Assembly: GCA_022842585.1 (NCBI GenBank)
Contig: JALHPI010000003.1
Span: forward strand, 1-48,686
Length of the DNA: 48,686 nucleotides
Direction of reading: 5' to 3'
From: Minisyncoccota bacterium
GTDB taxonomy: Bacteria > Patescibacteriota > Minisyncoccia > Phycocordibacterales > Phycocordibacteraceae
Shown: piece after piece, positions 16,670 through 26,485 of the stretch
Layout: each line of letters opens with the position of its first letter
Position numbering within the stretch: the stretch's first letter is position 1
The notes under the pieces: generated by a model
Databases searched by the model: none
Seen by the model: only the letters and a program-made list of their open reading frames with translations
Told to the model about the DNA's origin: nothing
Program-made: the position numbers and the translations under genes

Positions 16670-18796
16670 TTAGGTCGGCCACTTCTCTATGATGAGCGGA
16701 TTCTTCGAGGAAGAAAGCGATGCCCAGATTTCCTCAGTTACAAATGGCATGAATGGATGTAGAAGCTTGAGGCAGGTCGTGAGATTCCGCATCAGGAGCG
16801 ACTTGCGAGAGGCGACAACGTCCGCGGGGAACGAGCTTGGTGCGTCGTGGGTACCAAGTATTGGCTTCGATTCTTCAAGTATTTCTGCCGCGAAACGGTC
16901 CCAGACGTAGTGGTAGATACTCTCTGCGGCAAGATATACACGATATCCTTCGATGTTTGCCGTTGCCGAGGCAACGACATCCGCAAGTTCTTTTTCAAGC
17001 TTTGCATCAGCTTCGGTCAAGGTTCCGTTTACGTCCGCGTCTCCCACGTTTTCAAGTACGAAGCGCGCGATGTTCCAGAGCTTGTTCGCGAAGTGCTTAT
17101 AGCCTTTCACTTTATCTTCACGAAGCGCAAGGTCGGTGCCGGGCGTGTTACCGACGACGAGCGCCATGCGAAGCGCGTCAGTCCCATACATATCCGTGAG
17201 GGTAAGCGGATTGATGACGTTGCCTTTTGATTTCGACATCTTCTTACCGTTTGCGTCGTTTACGAGACCGTGGAGATAGACGGTAGGGAACGGCACGGAG
17301 TCGGCAAGATAGAGCCCGAAGATAATCATGCGTGCCACCCAGAAGAACAGGATATCGCGTCCTGTTTCCATAAGGTCAGTAGGATAGTATCCAGCATCTT
17401 TTCCGTTTGGATATCCGGTTACCAAGAGTGGCCATTGTCCGGAAGAGAACCACGTATCGAATGTGTCGCCGTCTTGGGTCCATCCCTCTCCGGGTCGTTC
17501 TACACTTGCTTTCCACTCACCATCCTTGTGCCAGGCGGGTATCGGGATGCCCCAGACGATTTGACGGCTGATGTTCCAGTCATGCGTATCTTCCATCCAG
17601 TGGCGGAATATCTTTTCCTCGTATTCCGGGATGAAACGCACGTCGCCTTTGTTTACGGCGGTCACTGCCATACTTGCAAGCGGAGCCATCTTCACGAACC
17701 ATTGGTCCTTTACCTGCGGCTCAATCATCGCGGAGCACTTGTAGCACTTCTTCACGACGTTCTTGTACGTCTCGTCGGTTTTTACGAGAAGTCCTTTCGC
17801 CGCGAGCTTCTCCACGATTTTCGCACGTGCGTCTTTAATGCTTACGCCGGCGAATTCTTGCGCGATAGGAAGAAGCTTCCCGCGCCAGTCGATAATCTGT
17901 TCCATAGGGAGGCTATGACGCTTTGCGATTTCGAAGTCGATTTGCGAGTGCCATGGCGTAATGGTCATGACACCCGTGCCAAACTCCATATCGGCCGCGT
18001 TGTCCTTGATGACGGTTGCTGTGATAGGGCCGTTTATCCACTCCACCTCAAGCGTGTCGCCGTGCTTCCATTTGCTATATCTCTTATCGTCCGGATGCAT
18101 GACGACGTATTTGTCGCCAAACTTCGTTTCGGGGCGCACGGTACCAATCTCGAACGGACCGTACTTGAACGTATAGAAAGGAGTGGATTCTTCCACACTC
18201 TCGGTCTCCACGTCCGAAAGGGAGGTCTGATGCTTCGGGCACCAGTTTACGGTGCGCGCACCGCGATACACGAGTCCGTCCCCAAACATTTTCACGAACG
18301 TCTCCTGTGTTTTCTTCACGAGGTCTGGGTCGAGCGTGAACTTCTCGCGCGACCAGTCGCAGGAAGCACCCAAGGCGCGGATTTGTCCCACCATATTCGC
18401 TTTGTTTGCGAGCGTGAACGCGAGTATTTCCTCGTAGAGGGCCTTAGGATCCATGCCAAAGCGCGAGCGACCTTCTTTTTCGAGTTGCTTTTCATATACC
18501 ACCTGCGTCTCGAATCCTGCATGGTCGGCGCCCGGTATCCAGAGCGCACGATACCCACGCATGCGCTTGAAGCGGGTGATGATGTCCTGAAGGGTGACGA
18601 AAAGGGCGTGGCCTGCATGGAGATTGCCGTTTGCGTTAGGCGGTGGCATGACGATAGTAAAGGTCTTGCCTTCGGTCTGTGCGAGCAAATCGGCAGGGAG
18701 ATTGTCCGGGTTAAAATACCCGCTTTTCTCCCACGCCTCGTAGATACGGCCCTCGGTAGAGGCCGGATCGTACGGCTTTAGAAACTTACTGTCCAT
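16670..18796 (-). CDS. valS: valyl-tRNA synthetase
   Basis: MPPPNANGNLHAGHAL (HIGH), KMSKSKGNVINP (KMSKS). Confidence 0.95.
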   Translation of the reverse strand: MDSKFLKPYDPASTEGRIYEAWEKSGYFNPDNLPADLLAQTEGKTFTIVMPPPNANGNLHAGHALFVTLQDIITRFKRMRGYRALWIPGADHAGFETQVVYEKQLEKEGRSRFGMDPKALYEEILAFTLANKANMVGQIRALGASCDWSREKFTLDPDLVKKTQETFVKMFGDGLVYRGARTVNWCPKHQTSLSDVETESVEESTPFYTFKYGPFEIGTVRPETKFGDKYVVMHPDDKRYSKWKHGDTLEVEWINGPITATVIKDNAADMEFGTGVMTITPWHSQIDFEIAKRHSLPMEQIIDWRGKLLPIAQEFAGVSIKDARAKIVEKLAAKGLLVKTDETYKNVVKKCYKCSAMIEPQVKDQWFVKMAPLASMAVTAVNKGDVRFIPEYEEKIFRHWMEDTHDWNISRQIVWGIPIPAWHKDGEWKASVERPGEGWTQDGDTFDTWFSSGQWPLLVTGYPNGKDAGYYPTDLMETGRDILFFWVARMIIFGLYLADSVPFPTVYLHGLVNDANGKKMSKSKGNVINPLTLTDMYGTDALRMALVVGNTPGTDLALREDKVKGYKHFANKLWNIARFVLENVGDADVNGTLTEADAKLEKELADVVASATANIEGYRVYLAAESIYHYVWDRFAAEILEESKPILGTHDAPSSFPADVVASRKSLLMRNLTTCLKLLHPFMPFVTEEIWASLSSSKNPLIIEKWPT

Positions 18797-18976
18797 TATT
18801 CAAGCAATATAGCAAAAACCGCGCTTTTTGGCGCGGTTATAGAGGTGACGGCGAGCGGAGGTTCAGCTATTTGAAAAGCCGGGTATCGTGTTCCGGGTTA
18901 CGTAGTTTCCATGATGGACTTACGTCGCTCCCTAGGCAGACACTCCCTCCCAGCTCGCTGTCGAGCACATACTATA
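18797..18976 (-). promoter_or_regulatory. structured valS leader with promoter and intrinsic terminator
   Basis: -10 TATAGT (minus strand, 18971-18976); hairpin AACCGCGC-caaaaa-GCGCGGTTTTTG just before the valS start. Confidence 0.5.
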
Positions 18977-18981
18977 TTTTC

Positions 18982-20151
18982 TTAGGCAAGATGCAAATTC
19001 CCGTTTGCGGTAACATCCTTCTTGAATTCCTTCCTCCGCGCGCGGTAAAAGCCTGCAAGTCCTATCATGAGCGCGTTGTCGGTCGTGAGGTCGCGCGACG
19101 GGATGTGGAGCGTTACTTCAGGATGGTCCCTAGCAATCATGTCGGTGAAGAGTCGCTGTATGTGCTTATTTGCAGCAACGCCTCCACCGATGATAAGCAT
19201 CTTTGCACCCGATTCGTCGAGTGCGCGTGACGCTTTCTTCCATAGCACTTCGGATACCGCGTCCTCAAATTCTCTCGCCATTTGCTCTTTCTCTATGTCA
19301 GTAAGTGTACCTTTCTCCTTTATCTTGTAGAGCACTGAAGTCTTTATGCCGGAGAAAGAAAAGTCGTAATCGTTGCTCTCAAGCATGGGGCGGGGCAGGA
19401 TAAACGGGTTTTCTCGCTGCGTTTCTCGGTCGCGTTCGGCAAGCTTTGAAATTTGCGGGCCGCCGGGATAGGGAAGGTCCATCATGCGCGCGACTTTATC
19501 AAACGCCTCTCCCACTGCATCATCCCGCGTGGCACCCAGGAGTTCATACGAGAGCCAGTCCTTCATCAAATCAAGCTCGGTGTGCCCGCCTGAAATAAGC
19601 AACCCAAGCACCGGCAGCTTCACACTCTCCACTGTCAAGGTGTCACCTTGACATGAGGCGAGGGATGCGAGGAAGTGGCCCTCCATGTGGTTTATCGGAA
19701 CGATAGGGATGTCCCAGGCGACCGAGAGCGCACGCGCAAAATTCACCCCGACCCAGAGCGCAGGTTCAAGTCCCGGTCCATGTGTAACGGCGATAGCGTC
19801 TATGTCGGCGTGCTTAGTAGTACTAAGGAATAAGAGAAAGGCATCAGTAAGGCCGGGCTCGCGCGCGAGTATTTCGGACACCTTTGCACGTGTTTCTTCG
19901 GAAATGTCTTGTGGCGCTTCTGTAAGCATGCCGGCTTCTTTGAGTGCCGCATGCAAAAGCGGGGTGAGGTTTTCAGCATGCGCGCGCTTCGCGAGCGCCG
20001 GGAACACCCCGCCGTACTGCTTGTGTATCTCTATCTGGGAGAGGAGTGCGTTCCCGAGTATCTTGAACGTCGCCGACTCGTCCGTGCCCGACGCTTCAAG
20101 CAATGCTACCGCCGTCTCATCACAACTCGTCTCTATCGCAAGAATGTTCAT
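18982..20151 (-). CDS. tsaD: tRNA N6-adenosine threonylcarbamoyltransferase
   Basis: LAIETSCDETAVALLE, HMEGHFLASL, LLISGGHTEL, GGGVAAN. Confidence 0.93.
   Translation of the reverse strand: MNILAIETSCDETAVALLEASGTDESATFKILGNALLSQIEIHKQYGGVFPALAKRAHAENLTPLLHAALKEAGMLTEAPQDISEETRAKVSEILAREPGLTDAFLLFLSTTKHADIDAIAVTHGPGLEPALWVGVNFARALSVAWDIPIVPINHMEGHFLASLASCQGDTLTVESVKLPVLGLLISGGHTELDLMKDWLSYELLGATRDDAVGEAFDKVARMMDLPYPGGPQISKLAERDRETQRENPFILPRPMLESNDYDFSFSGIKTSVLYKIKEKGTLTDIEKEQMAREFEDAVSEVLWKKASRALDESGAKMLIIGGGVAANKHIQRLFTDMIARDHPEVTLHIPSRDLTTDNALMIGLAGFYRARRKEFKKDVTANGNLHLA
19633..19653. repeat. palindrome TGTCAAGGTGTCACCTTGACA inside tsaD
   Basis: Perfect palindrome, near-identical to 45001-45021. 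Confidence 0.75.
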
Positions 20152-20167
20152 AGGAGAGATACCGATA

Positions 20168-20193
20168 AACTGATATGATATATCATATCAGTT
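20168..20193. promoter_or_regulatory. 26-bp perfect palindrome upstream of tsaD
   Basis: AACTGATATGATATATCATATCAGTT; second copy upstream of trxB. Confidence 0.7.
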
Positions 20194-20250
20194 AGTGCAA
20201 GAGACCAGAGAAGAGACAAGAAGAGAGGGTGTACGGCATGACTATGAGTA

Positions 20251-21129
20251 CTATTCGGGAGTAGAGGCATCATCTGATTCGATTTTTTCCCACGGAAGCG
20301 GAGCACCCCACGGGAGGGAGAATGCCGCAGAGCTCGGGTGACCATTGCCGCCGTACTTTTGTGCGAGCTCGGCGACGTTTACCGACCCATCACCACGCAG
20401 TGATACGCGCATACCGTCAGGACGCGCTTGCGCGACAAGTGCGAGCGGAGCCTTGGTGCGCGCAAGCAGGTTTCCAAGGTCTGAGGTAAGCGCGCTGATG
20501 CTCGCGGTGAAGTACACTTCATATCCCTCGAAGCGTACGAGCTTTGCGCGCTCGGCAAGCTCTCGGATAAGCGAGTCGGCGTGTTCCTTGAATATTTCCC
20601 CACGACGCACCATCTCGAGTCGCTTTGCATCATCCGCCACCTCTTCCACAAGCGTGTCCCACATCCCGAAGTCAAATGGGTTGCTGTAGAGATAAGTGAG
20701 CAAGGGACGAGAGTCGGGAAGCATAAACTTGTAGAGGTCACCGTCTTCCACATAGCGGAGCATGAGCGGGACTTCGGTATCGGGATGGAAGTAGCTCCAC
20801 GCAATTGTTGCGCCCGAGCGTGATGCGTCATAGACGAACTCTGGCATACTCTCCACGATTTCGCGCACACCTTCATGGTGGTCGAGTACGGTCACGGATG
20901 CGGCGATGGCAATCAGCTCATCCATCTGCTCCTTCGGGAAGCAGAAGTCTATGAAGTAGAGATGCGCTCCCTCGAGCCCTTCGGGCGCGGGTTTCTGGTG
21001 GCGAAGTGCCACGTATTCCGCCGTATCACCGAATTTCTTCCACGCCGCATACGCTCCGCCAAAGCCGTCTGGGCATCCGCCATGATAGAGAATTACGGTT
21101 CGTTCCATATTAGGAAAAGGGTTCGTCAT
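20251..21129 (-). CDS. DHH family phosphoesterase
   Basis: YHGGCPDGFGGAYAAWK, VLDHHEG, GGNGHPSSAAF. Confidence 0.8.
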   Translation of the reverse strand: MTNPFPNMERTVILYHGGCPDGFGGAYAAWKKFGDTAEYVALRHQKPAPEGLEGAHLYFIDFCFPKEQMDELIAIAASVTVLDHHEGVREIVESMPEFVYDASRSGATIAWSYFHPDTEVPLMLRYVEDGDLYKFMLPDSRPLLTYLYSNPFDFGMWDTLVEEVADDAKRLEMVRRGEIFKEHADSLIRELAERAKLVRFEGYEVYFTASISALTSDLGNLLARTKAPLALVAQARPDGMRVSLRGDGSVNVAELAQKYGGNGHPSSAAFSLPWGAPLPWEKIESDDASTPE

Positions 21130-22129
21130 GCACGTGTCCTGCGTTCTTTAGTTTACGTGACGAGTAGTACGCGGCGACTACGAACACGATACCTATGAGT
21201 CCGGTAATAAGTTCAGGGATAGGGTAGAAGATGCTGGTGAGCATGGCGCCAGCAAGTCCAAGAATTGCCCAGTGTGCACCATGCTCAAGATAGATAAGCG
21301 TGTCGAGCGTCTTTTCTCGTACAAAGTATATGGTTATCGAACGAACGAAGAAGGCACCAACGCCTAGACCAGCGACAATCACCGGCAAGTCGGTCGTAAT
21401 CGCAAATGCACCTATGACGCCATCGAGCGAGAACGCGGCATCCAAGACTTCAAGATACATAAAGAGTGCAAATCCTGACGCGGCAGCAGCTTTCCCCGCG
21501 ATACTGGCGAATGATTTTGAAATACCCTGCATGATAATAAACAGAAGAATGCCGATGATTCCCGAGAAAAGCACTCCTTCTGCGTGATGAGGTACGAGAA
21601 ACGCAATGACGGCAAGCACGAAAAGTGCAAAGCCTATCTCTATAGCCTCTATACGCCCAAAGCGTGCGAGCTGTTTTTCTATAACGGCTATCCAGTGAAC
21701 TTCTTTAGCGGAGTCAAAAAAGTACTTCAGCGCGACCATCAAGAGGAACATACCGCCGAAGGCTGCAATAAGCTCGTGCACCCCGTGCAATAGTTCACCG
21801 TACGTATGCGGGTCAAAAAGAGCGAGCTGTGCGACCTCGAACGGGGGTAGTGCGACCGCAATTGCCACGATAAGAATAGGGAGAATAAAACGGGTCCCGA
21901 ATACTGCAATGATGATGCCCCATGTCAGAAACCGCCTCTGCCACACTGGGCTCATACGTTCAAGCACACGCGCATTTACTACTGCATTATCAAACGAAAG
22001 AGTGACTTCAAGTATGGTAAGGATTATGGCGATAGCAAGCGCTTGCCACCCTCCCCACATAAACACTGCCACGAGCGCGATAGCCCATATACTGAACGAA
22101 ACCCCAAAGAATTTTAGAATAGTTTGCAT
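21110..22129 (-). CDS. DUF475/TerC-like integral membrane protein
   Basis: ILEVTLSFDNAVVNARVL, LEVLDAAFSLDGVIGAFAI. Confidence 0.8.
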   Translation of the reverse strand: MQTILKFFGVSFSIWAIALVAVFMWGGWQALAIAIILTILEVTLSFDNAVVNARVLERMSPVWQRRFLTWGIIIAVFGTRFILPILIVAIAVALPPFEVAQLALFDPHTYGELLHGVHELIAAFGGMFLLMVALKYFFDSAKEVHWIAVIEKQLARFGRIEAIEIGFALFVLAVIAFLVPHHAEGVLFSGIIGILLFIIMQGISKSFASIAGKAAAASGFALFMYLEVLDAAFSLDGVIGAFAITTDLPVIVAGLGVGAFFVRSITIYFVREKTLDTLIYLEHGAHWAILGLAGAMLTSIFYPIPELITGLIGIVFVVAAYYSSRKLKNAGHVHDEPFS

Positions 22130-22139
22130 GATGCTTCGG

Positions 22140-22212
22140 TGCGCGATACAGGATTCGAACCTGTGACCCTCTCAACGTCAATGAGATGCTCTACCAACTG
22201 AGCTAACCGCGC
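22140..22212 (-). tRNA. tRNA-Val(GAC)
   Basis: GCGCGGT/ATCGCGC acceptor, loop TTGACGT, CAGGTTCGAATCCTG. Confidence 0.93.
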
Positions 22213-22260
22213 ATTACAGGTCGCAGAATAACCCGAAAAGGAGTACTATTCAAGCCATAT

Positions 22261-22881
22261 ATGGAGTTGATTCGGCTCGATGAACACAACCTAGAGAAGG
22301 CCGCTAAGAAGGCCGCAAACGTCCTTAAAAAGGGCGGGATTATCCTCTATCCGACCGATACGGTGTACGGGCTTGGGGTAGCGGCGCACAATCTCGTCGC
22401 CATTGAGCGACTGCGAAATCTGAAGGGTAGGGAGCGCAAGCGCCCCATTTCAGTCATAGTGCCGGACGCGAAGAGTATAGAAAAATATGCGACCTTGACT
22501 CCGCTTGCGGAAAAATTCGCACTTGAACACCTCCCAGGACCACTTACTCTTGTAGTGCCTGCAAACGCCACGATGCCGGACGCGCTCACGCTAAACGGCG
22601 CGATAGGTATGCGCGTACCGAATGAGCCGTTCTGTCTCGCACTTGCGAAAGAATTCGGCAAGCCGTACACAACGACGAGCGCGAATATGGCCGGACTTGC
22701 AACGCCGAACAATATCGAAGACATACTTCAGCACTTCCGCATGAACATACATGAAATAGACTTGGTCATCGACGGAGGTGCTCGTATGAATCCAAACCCC
22801 TCCACGGTCGTCTCCTGCGTGGGCGACACTCCCTACGTCCTCCGTGAAGGCATGCTCTCTCGGGCACAACTCGGTCTTTAG
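22261..22881 (+). CDS. tsaC: L-threonylcarbamoyladenylate synthase (Sua5/YciO/YrdC)
   Basis: GGIILYPTDTVYGLG, KRPISVIV, TTSANMAG, STVV. Confidence 0.9.
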   Translation: MELIRLDEHNLEKAAKKAANVLKKGGIILYPTDTVYGLGVAAHNLVAIERLRNLKGRERKRPISVIVPDAKSIEKYATLTPLAEKFALEHLPGPLTLVVPANATMPDALTLNGAIGMRVPNEPFCLALAKEFGKPYTTTSANMAGLATPNNIEDILQHFRMNIHEIDLVIDGGARMNPNPSTVVSCVGDTPYVLREGMLSRAQLGL

Positions 22882-22922
22882 TGTTCGAATCCAAGACAGC
22901 CACAGAAGGTTATACTTCACCT

Positions 22923-23201
22923 ATGTCTCAAATAACGCTTCTTGCTGCATTCGCTATTTTCGGAGGCATACTCCTTCTCGGGTATATCTTTAGTCGATGG
23001 ATGACGTGGCGTGTTGCTAAGAATAAGCCAGCATTTACAGGTATAGGAGGTGCAATGGAGACGGGTGTACAAAAATATACTGCGGAAGGAAAAGACGGTC
23101 CAAGAATCATAACCGCTGTCATTGCCTATCTTGTTTTCCTGGCTTTCCTGGCTTACGTAGCCTTCAACAACTTGCCTAGTTTCCTACAATGGCTTGGCTA
23201 G
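22923..23201 (+). CDS. hypothetical two-TM protein
   Basis: Two hydrophobic segments; start at MSQITLLAAF. Confidence 0.6.
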   Translation: MSQITLLAAFAIFGGILLLGYIFSRWMTWRVAKNKPAFTGIGGAMETGVQKYTAEGKDGPRIITAVIAYLVFLAFLAYVAFNNLPSFLQWLG

Positions 23202-23235
23202 AAAAGTTCCATAATCGTCCCAGATAGCCAGCATA

Positions 23236-23269
23236 AAAGAAAAGCCCCGCGAGAGCGGGGCTTTTCTTT
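23236..23269. terminator. bidirectional intrinsic terminator
   Basis: AAAGAAAAGCCCCGC-gaga-GCGGGGCTTTTCTTT. Confidence 0.85.
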
Positions 23270-23294
23270 CGCCGAAGGCAGGTTTTGTATCTAC

Positions 23295-23397
23295 GGGGTC
23301 CCCATTCCGATGGGGATGTGAACGGCGAATGATGTATGTGAAGGCGCTTCGCCTGAGCTGGAATCATTCGGTAAGTGAACAAGGGTAAGCGAGCTTA
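23295..23397 (-). repeat. structured element family C, copy C1, at ahcY stop codon
   Basis: Minus strand TAAGCTCGCTTACCCTTGTTCACTTACC-GAATGAT-..-GGCGAAGCGCC-..-ATCATTC-GCCGTTCACATCCCCATCGGAATGGGGACCCC. Confidence 0.8.
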
Positions 23398-24651
23398 CGT
23401 TCCATGCTCCCAATCCGCCAAATACTTCTTCTGCTCCTCCGTCAATTCATCAATCGTAATACCCATCGAAGCAAGCTTCACGCTCGCAACACTATTCTCG
23501 ATTTCATCAGTCACGTCGTAGACAGCAGGAGCAAGCTTTTCTTTTTGGAGGGCCATCCACTCGCAGGCGAGTGCCTGAGTGGCAAAGCTCATATCCATCA
23601 CGGATGCTGGGTGGCCTTCGGCTGCGGCGAGGTTTACGAGGCGGCCGTCTGCAAGGAGGAATACGCGCTTGCCGTTCACCATGTATTCGTCGACGAACGG
23701 ACGGATATCCTTACGCACCGCAGACGCTTCTTTCTGAAGTCCTGCCACATCTATTTCCACGTCGAAGTGACCGGTATTGCAGACGATAGCACCGTCTTTC
23801 ATAGCTTTCATGTGCTCGACGCGGATGACATGGATGTCGCCGGTCGCCGTGCAGAAGACGTCGCCCACCGGTGCGGCTTCTGCCATCGTCATGACGCGGA
23901 AGCCGTCCATGGTCGCTTCAATGGCCTTCACTGGGTCTATCTCGGTCACGATGACCTGTGCGCCCATACCACGTGCGCGAAGTGCGAGTCCGCGACCGCA
24001 CCAGCCGTAGCCTGCGGCTACGAAGACTTTCCCTGCAAGGAGGATATCGGTTGCGCGTACAATACCGTCCAACGTTGATTGGCCTGTGCCGTAGCGGTTG
24101 TCGAAAAGATTTTTTGTCTTCGCATCGTTCACGGCGACGATAGGGAACTTCAAGGCGCCCGCCTTACTCATAGCACGGAGGCGAATGACGCCGGTCGTGG
24201 TTTCTTCCGTTCCGCCAATCACGGAGTCGATGAGTTGCGGATAGTCCTTATGAATAGTGGAGACGAGGTCCGCCCCGTCGTCCATGGTGAGATGCGGGTT
24301 TGCTCCGATGACTGCGTTTAGGTGCGCGAAGAAGGTATCGCGGTCCTCGCCCTTCTTTGCGAATACCGGAATGCCTTCGTCTTTTACGAGAGACGCGGCG
24401 ACGTCGTCTTGGGTGGAGAGGGGATTGGACGCGCAGAGTACGACGTTTGCGCCACCAGCCTTCAAGGTACGCATCAGTGTTCCTGTTTCAGCGGTGACGT
24501 GAAGGCACGCACCGATAGTCTTTCCTTTAAACGGAAGTTCTTTCGCAAAGCGTTCACGCACCGCCTGTAAGACCGGCATATCGTTGTCTGCCCACGCAAG
24601 GCGCTTCTTTCCAAGTTCTGCGAGTGATTCGTCAGCGATGTCGTACTTCAT
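23395..24651 (-). CDS. ahcY: adenosylhomocysteinase
   Basis: MKYDIADESLAELGKKRLAWADNDMPVL, GKVFVAAGYGWCGRGLALRARGMGAQVIVTEIDP. Confidence 0.93.
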   Translation of the reverse strand: MKYDIADESLAELGKKRLAWADNDMPVLQAVRERFAKELPFKGKTIGACLHVTAETGTLMRTLKAGGANVVLCASNPLSTQDDVAASLVKDEGIPVFAKKGEDRDTFFAHLNAVIGANPHLTMDDGADLVSTIHKDYPQLIDSVIGGTEETTTGVIRLRAMSKAGALKFPIVAVNDAKTKNLFDNRYGTGQSTLDGIVRATDILLAGKVFVAAGYGWCGRGLALRARGMGAQVIVTEIDPVKAIEATMDGFRVMTMAEAAPVGDVFCTATGDIHVIRVEHMKAMKDGAIVCNTGHFDVEIDVAGLQKEASAVRKDIRPFVDEYMVNGKRVFLLADGRLVNLAAAEGHPASVMDMSFATQALACEWMALQKEKLAPAVYDVTDEIENSVASVKLASMGITIDELTEEQKKYLADWEHGT

Positions 24652-24652
24652 A

Positions 24653-25591
24653 TTACAGAGTGATTGATTCCTTATAAGCGTTTTCGTACCTTGCTTTGAC
24701 CTCATCCAGAGTGAACCGGTGATTCTGTGTACCATAGCATTCCACTGCATAGGCTGCCACGACGCTTCCGAGCTTTGCGCAGGTAGGGAGCGGAAGTTCC
24801 GCCGTATAGGCGCGCAAAAAGCCCGCGCGGTACGCGTCTCCCGCTCCGGTAGGGTCTACGACTTTTTCCACAGCTACCGCAGGAATGCGTTCATCACTAT
24901 CCTTTGTCACGATACGGGTGCCTTCGGCGCCAAGCGTAATGACGAGGAATTCGACGCGTGAAGCGATGTCTGCTTCCTTCCATCCGGTCTTTTCTGAGAC
25001 GAGTGAGAATTCGTAATCGTTTAAGAATACGCCGGCAGCGCCGTCTATTGCTTCTTTTAGTTCTTCACCCGATAGCATGGGAATCTGTTGGCCGGGGTCG
25101 AAAAAGAGGGGAATGCCTGCAGCCTTAGCTTCGCGCGGTACGTGTATCATGTCGTCTTTGTTCGTAGGCGATACGATGGCGGCTGCATAATTTTTATACG
25201 CGATGTCTTGCTCGTACGGATACACGGCGGCGCTTCCGGAGAACGCGGTGATTTGGTTGTCCTTCATATCCGTCATGATGTAGCCGGAAGCGGTAGGCAC
25301 GTCCTCGCGCACCATGACGCTTGCGGGAGAGATGCCGTGCTCGGTGAGCCAGTGCGCGTAGCGTCCGAAGTCGTTTCCCGCGGTCGCGGCGATATCCGCG
25401 CGCGCACCTAGAAGTGAGAGGGAGTAGGCGATGTTTCCTCCCGTGCCTCCGAATTCTTCTTTCGGGGGACTCACAAAAAAACTTACGTTTATGGAATGCA
25501 ATTTGTCCGGCATGAAGTGCTCGGAGAAATTGCCCGCGAAATTCATAATCCGGTCATAGGCTATGGAGCCGCACGCGAGTATTGGTTTCAT
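24653..25591 (-). CDS. PfkB-family carbohydrate kinase (possible adenosine kinase)
   Basis: GGTGGNIAYSLSLLGA, VDPTGAGDAYRAGF; directly upstream of ahcY. Confidence 0.85.
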   Translation of the reverse strand: MKPILACGSIAYDRIMNFAGNFSEHFMPDKLHSINVSFFVSPPKEEFGGTGGNIAYSLSLLGARADIAATAGNDFGRYAHWLTEHGISPASVMVREDVPTASGYIMTDMKDNQITAFSGSAAVYPYEQDIAYKNYAAAIVSPTNKDDMIHVPREAKAAGIPLFFDPGQQIPMLSGEELKEAIDGAAGVFLNDYEFSLVSEKTGWKEADIASRVEFLVITLGAEGTRIVTKDSDERIPAVAVEKVVDPTGAGDAYRAGFLRAYTAELPLPTCAKLGSVVAAYAVECYGTQNHRFTLDEVKARYENAYKESITL

Positions 25592-25684
25592 CGCGTAGCA
25601 GTGTACCCCATGAAAGAGTAGAAGATAAATACCAAACGGGCACCTACCCACAGGTCTCACGAGGCATGCCTCATATATACTCGT

Positions 25685-26485
25685 ATGATGAAACGTTTCG
25701 TCGTACTCGAGAAAAAGGTAGGCGAAACCCCGCTTTCGTGCCTGCTTAGTTATAAGAAAGCGCACCCTGAGCTTGCGGGCATTCCCGCAAGCTATGCCGG
25801 AAGGCTCGACCCGATGGCCTCCGGGAAGCTCCTCATACTGCTTGGCGAAGAGTGCAAAAATCAGGCGAAATACACGGGACTCGATAAGGAGTACGAGATA
25901 GAAGTATTGCTTGATGTCGGGAGCGATACGGGAGATGCGCTCGGACTCCTGGAGTTTGAAAGTGTCGAGACGGCGCTCTCGCTTAAAAAACTCCGCAAAG
26001 CGCTTCGAAAAGAACGCGGACGGCATGCGCGCGCGTATCCTCAGTTCTCCTCGAAACCGGTGAAAGGCAAACCGCTCTTTATGCACTCGCTTGAAGGTAC
26101 GATAGATGCGATAGACATACCCATGCACGAGGAACGCATCTACAAGACGAAAATCCTTGGCTCGACACTCATAGAGTCGAAGGCACTTGAGCACCGTATC
26201 AAAGACTTTCTCTCAAAAGTTCCAGTGTCCGACGAACCATCAAAAGCGCTCGGCGCAGATTTCCGCATCGCGCGCGTACGAAAATGTTGGGAGGACGTGT
26301 TCGAACAGACGAGTGAACGCACATTTACGATTTTAAAACTACGCGTTGCGTGCGGCACCGGCGCCTACATGCGCTCGCTTGCAGGACGCATCGGCGAAGC
26401 GCTCGGTACAAAAGCGCTCGCACTCTCCATCCACCGCACAAAGGTAGGGAAGTACTGGAACGGACTTTGGCTCAAAAAGTTTTAA
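25685..26485 (+). CDS. truB: tRNA pseudouridine(55) synthase
   Basis: YAGRLDPMASGKLLILLGEECK, CGTGAYMRSLAGRIGEALG. Confidence 0.85.
   Translation: MMKRFVVLEKKVGETPLSCLLSYKKAHPELAGIPASYAGRLDPMASGKLLILLGEECKNQAKYTGLDKEYEIEVLLDVGSDTGDALGLLEFESVETALSLKKLRKALRKERGRHARAYPQFSSKPVKGKPLFMHSLEGTIDAIDIPMHEERIYKTKILGSTLIESKALEHRIKDFLSKVPVSDEPSKALGADFRIARVRKCWEDVFEQTSERTFTILKLRVACGTGAYMRSLAGRIGEALGTKALALSIHRTKVGKYWNGLWLKKF

Noticed and set aside
17270-18781. 503-aa plus-strand ORF opposite valS
   Set aside because: Fully antisense to a clear valyl-tRNA synthetase; composition and sequence look like a shadow ORF
18797-18976. T-box riboswitch upstream of valS
   Set aside because: Terminator is present but the conserved T-box sequence and a clear specifier loop are not identifiable by eye
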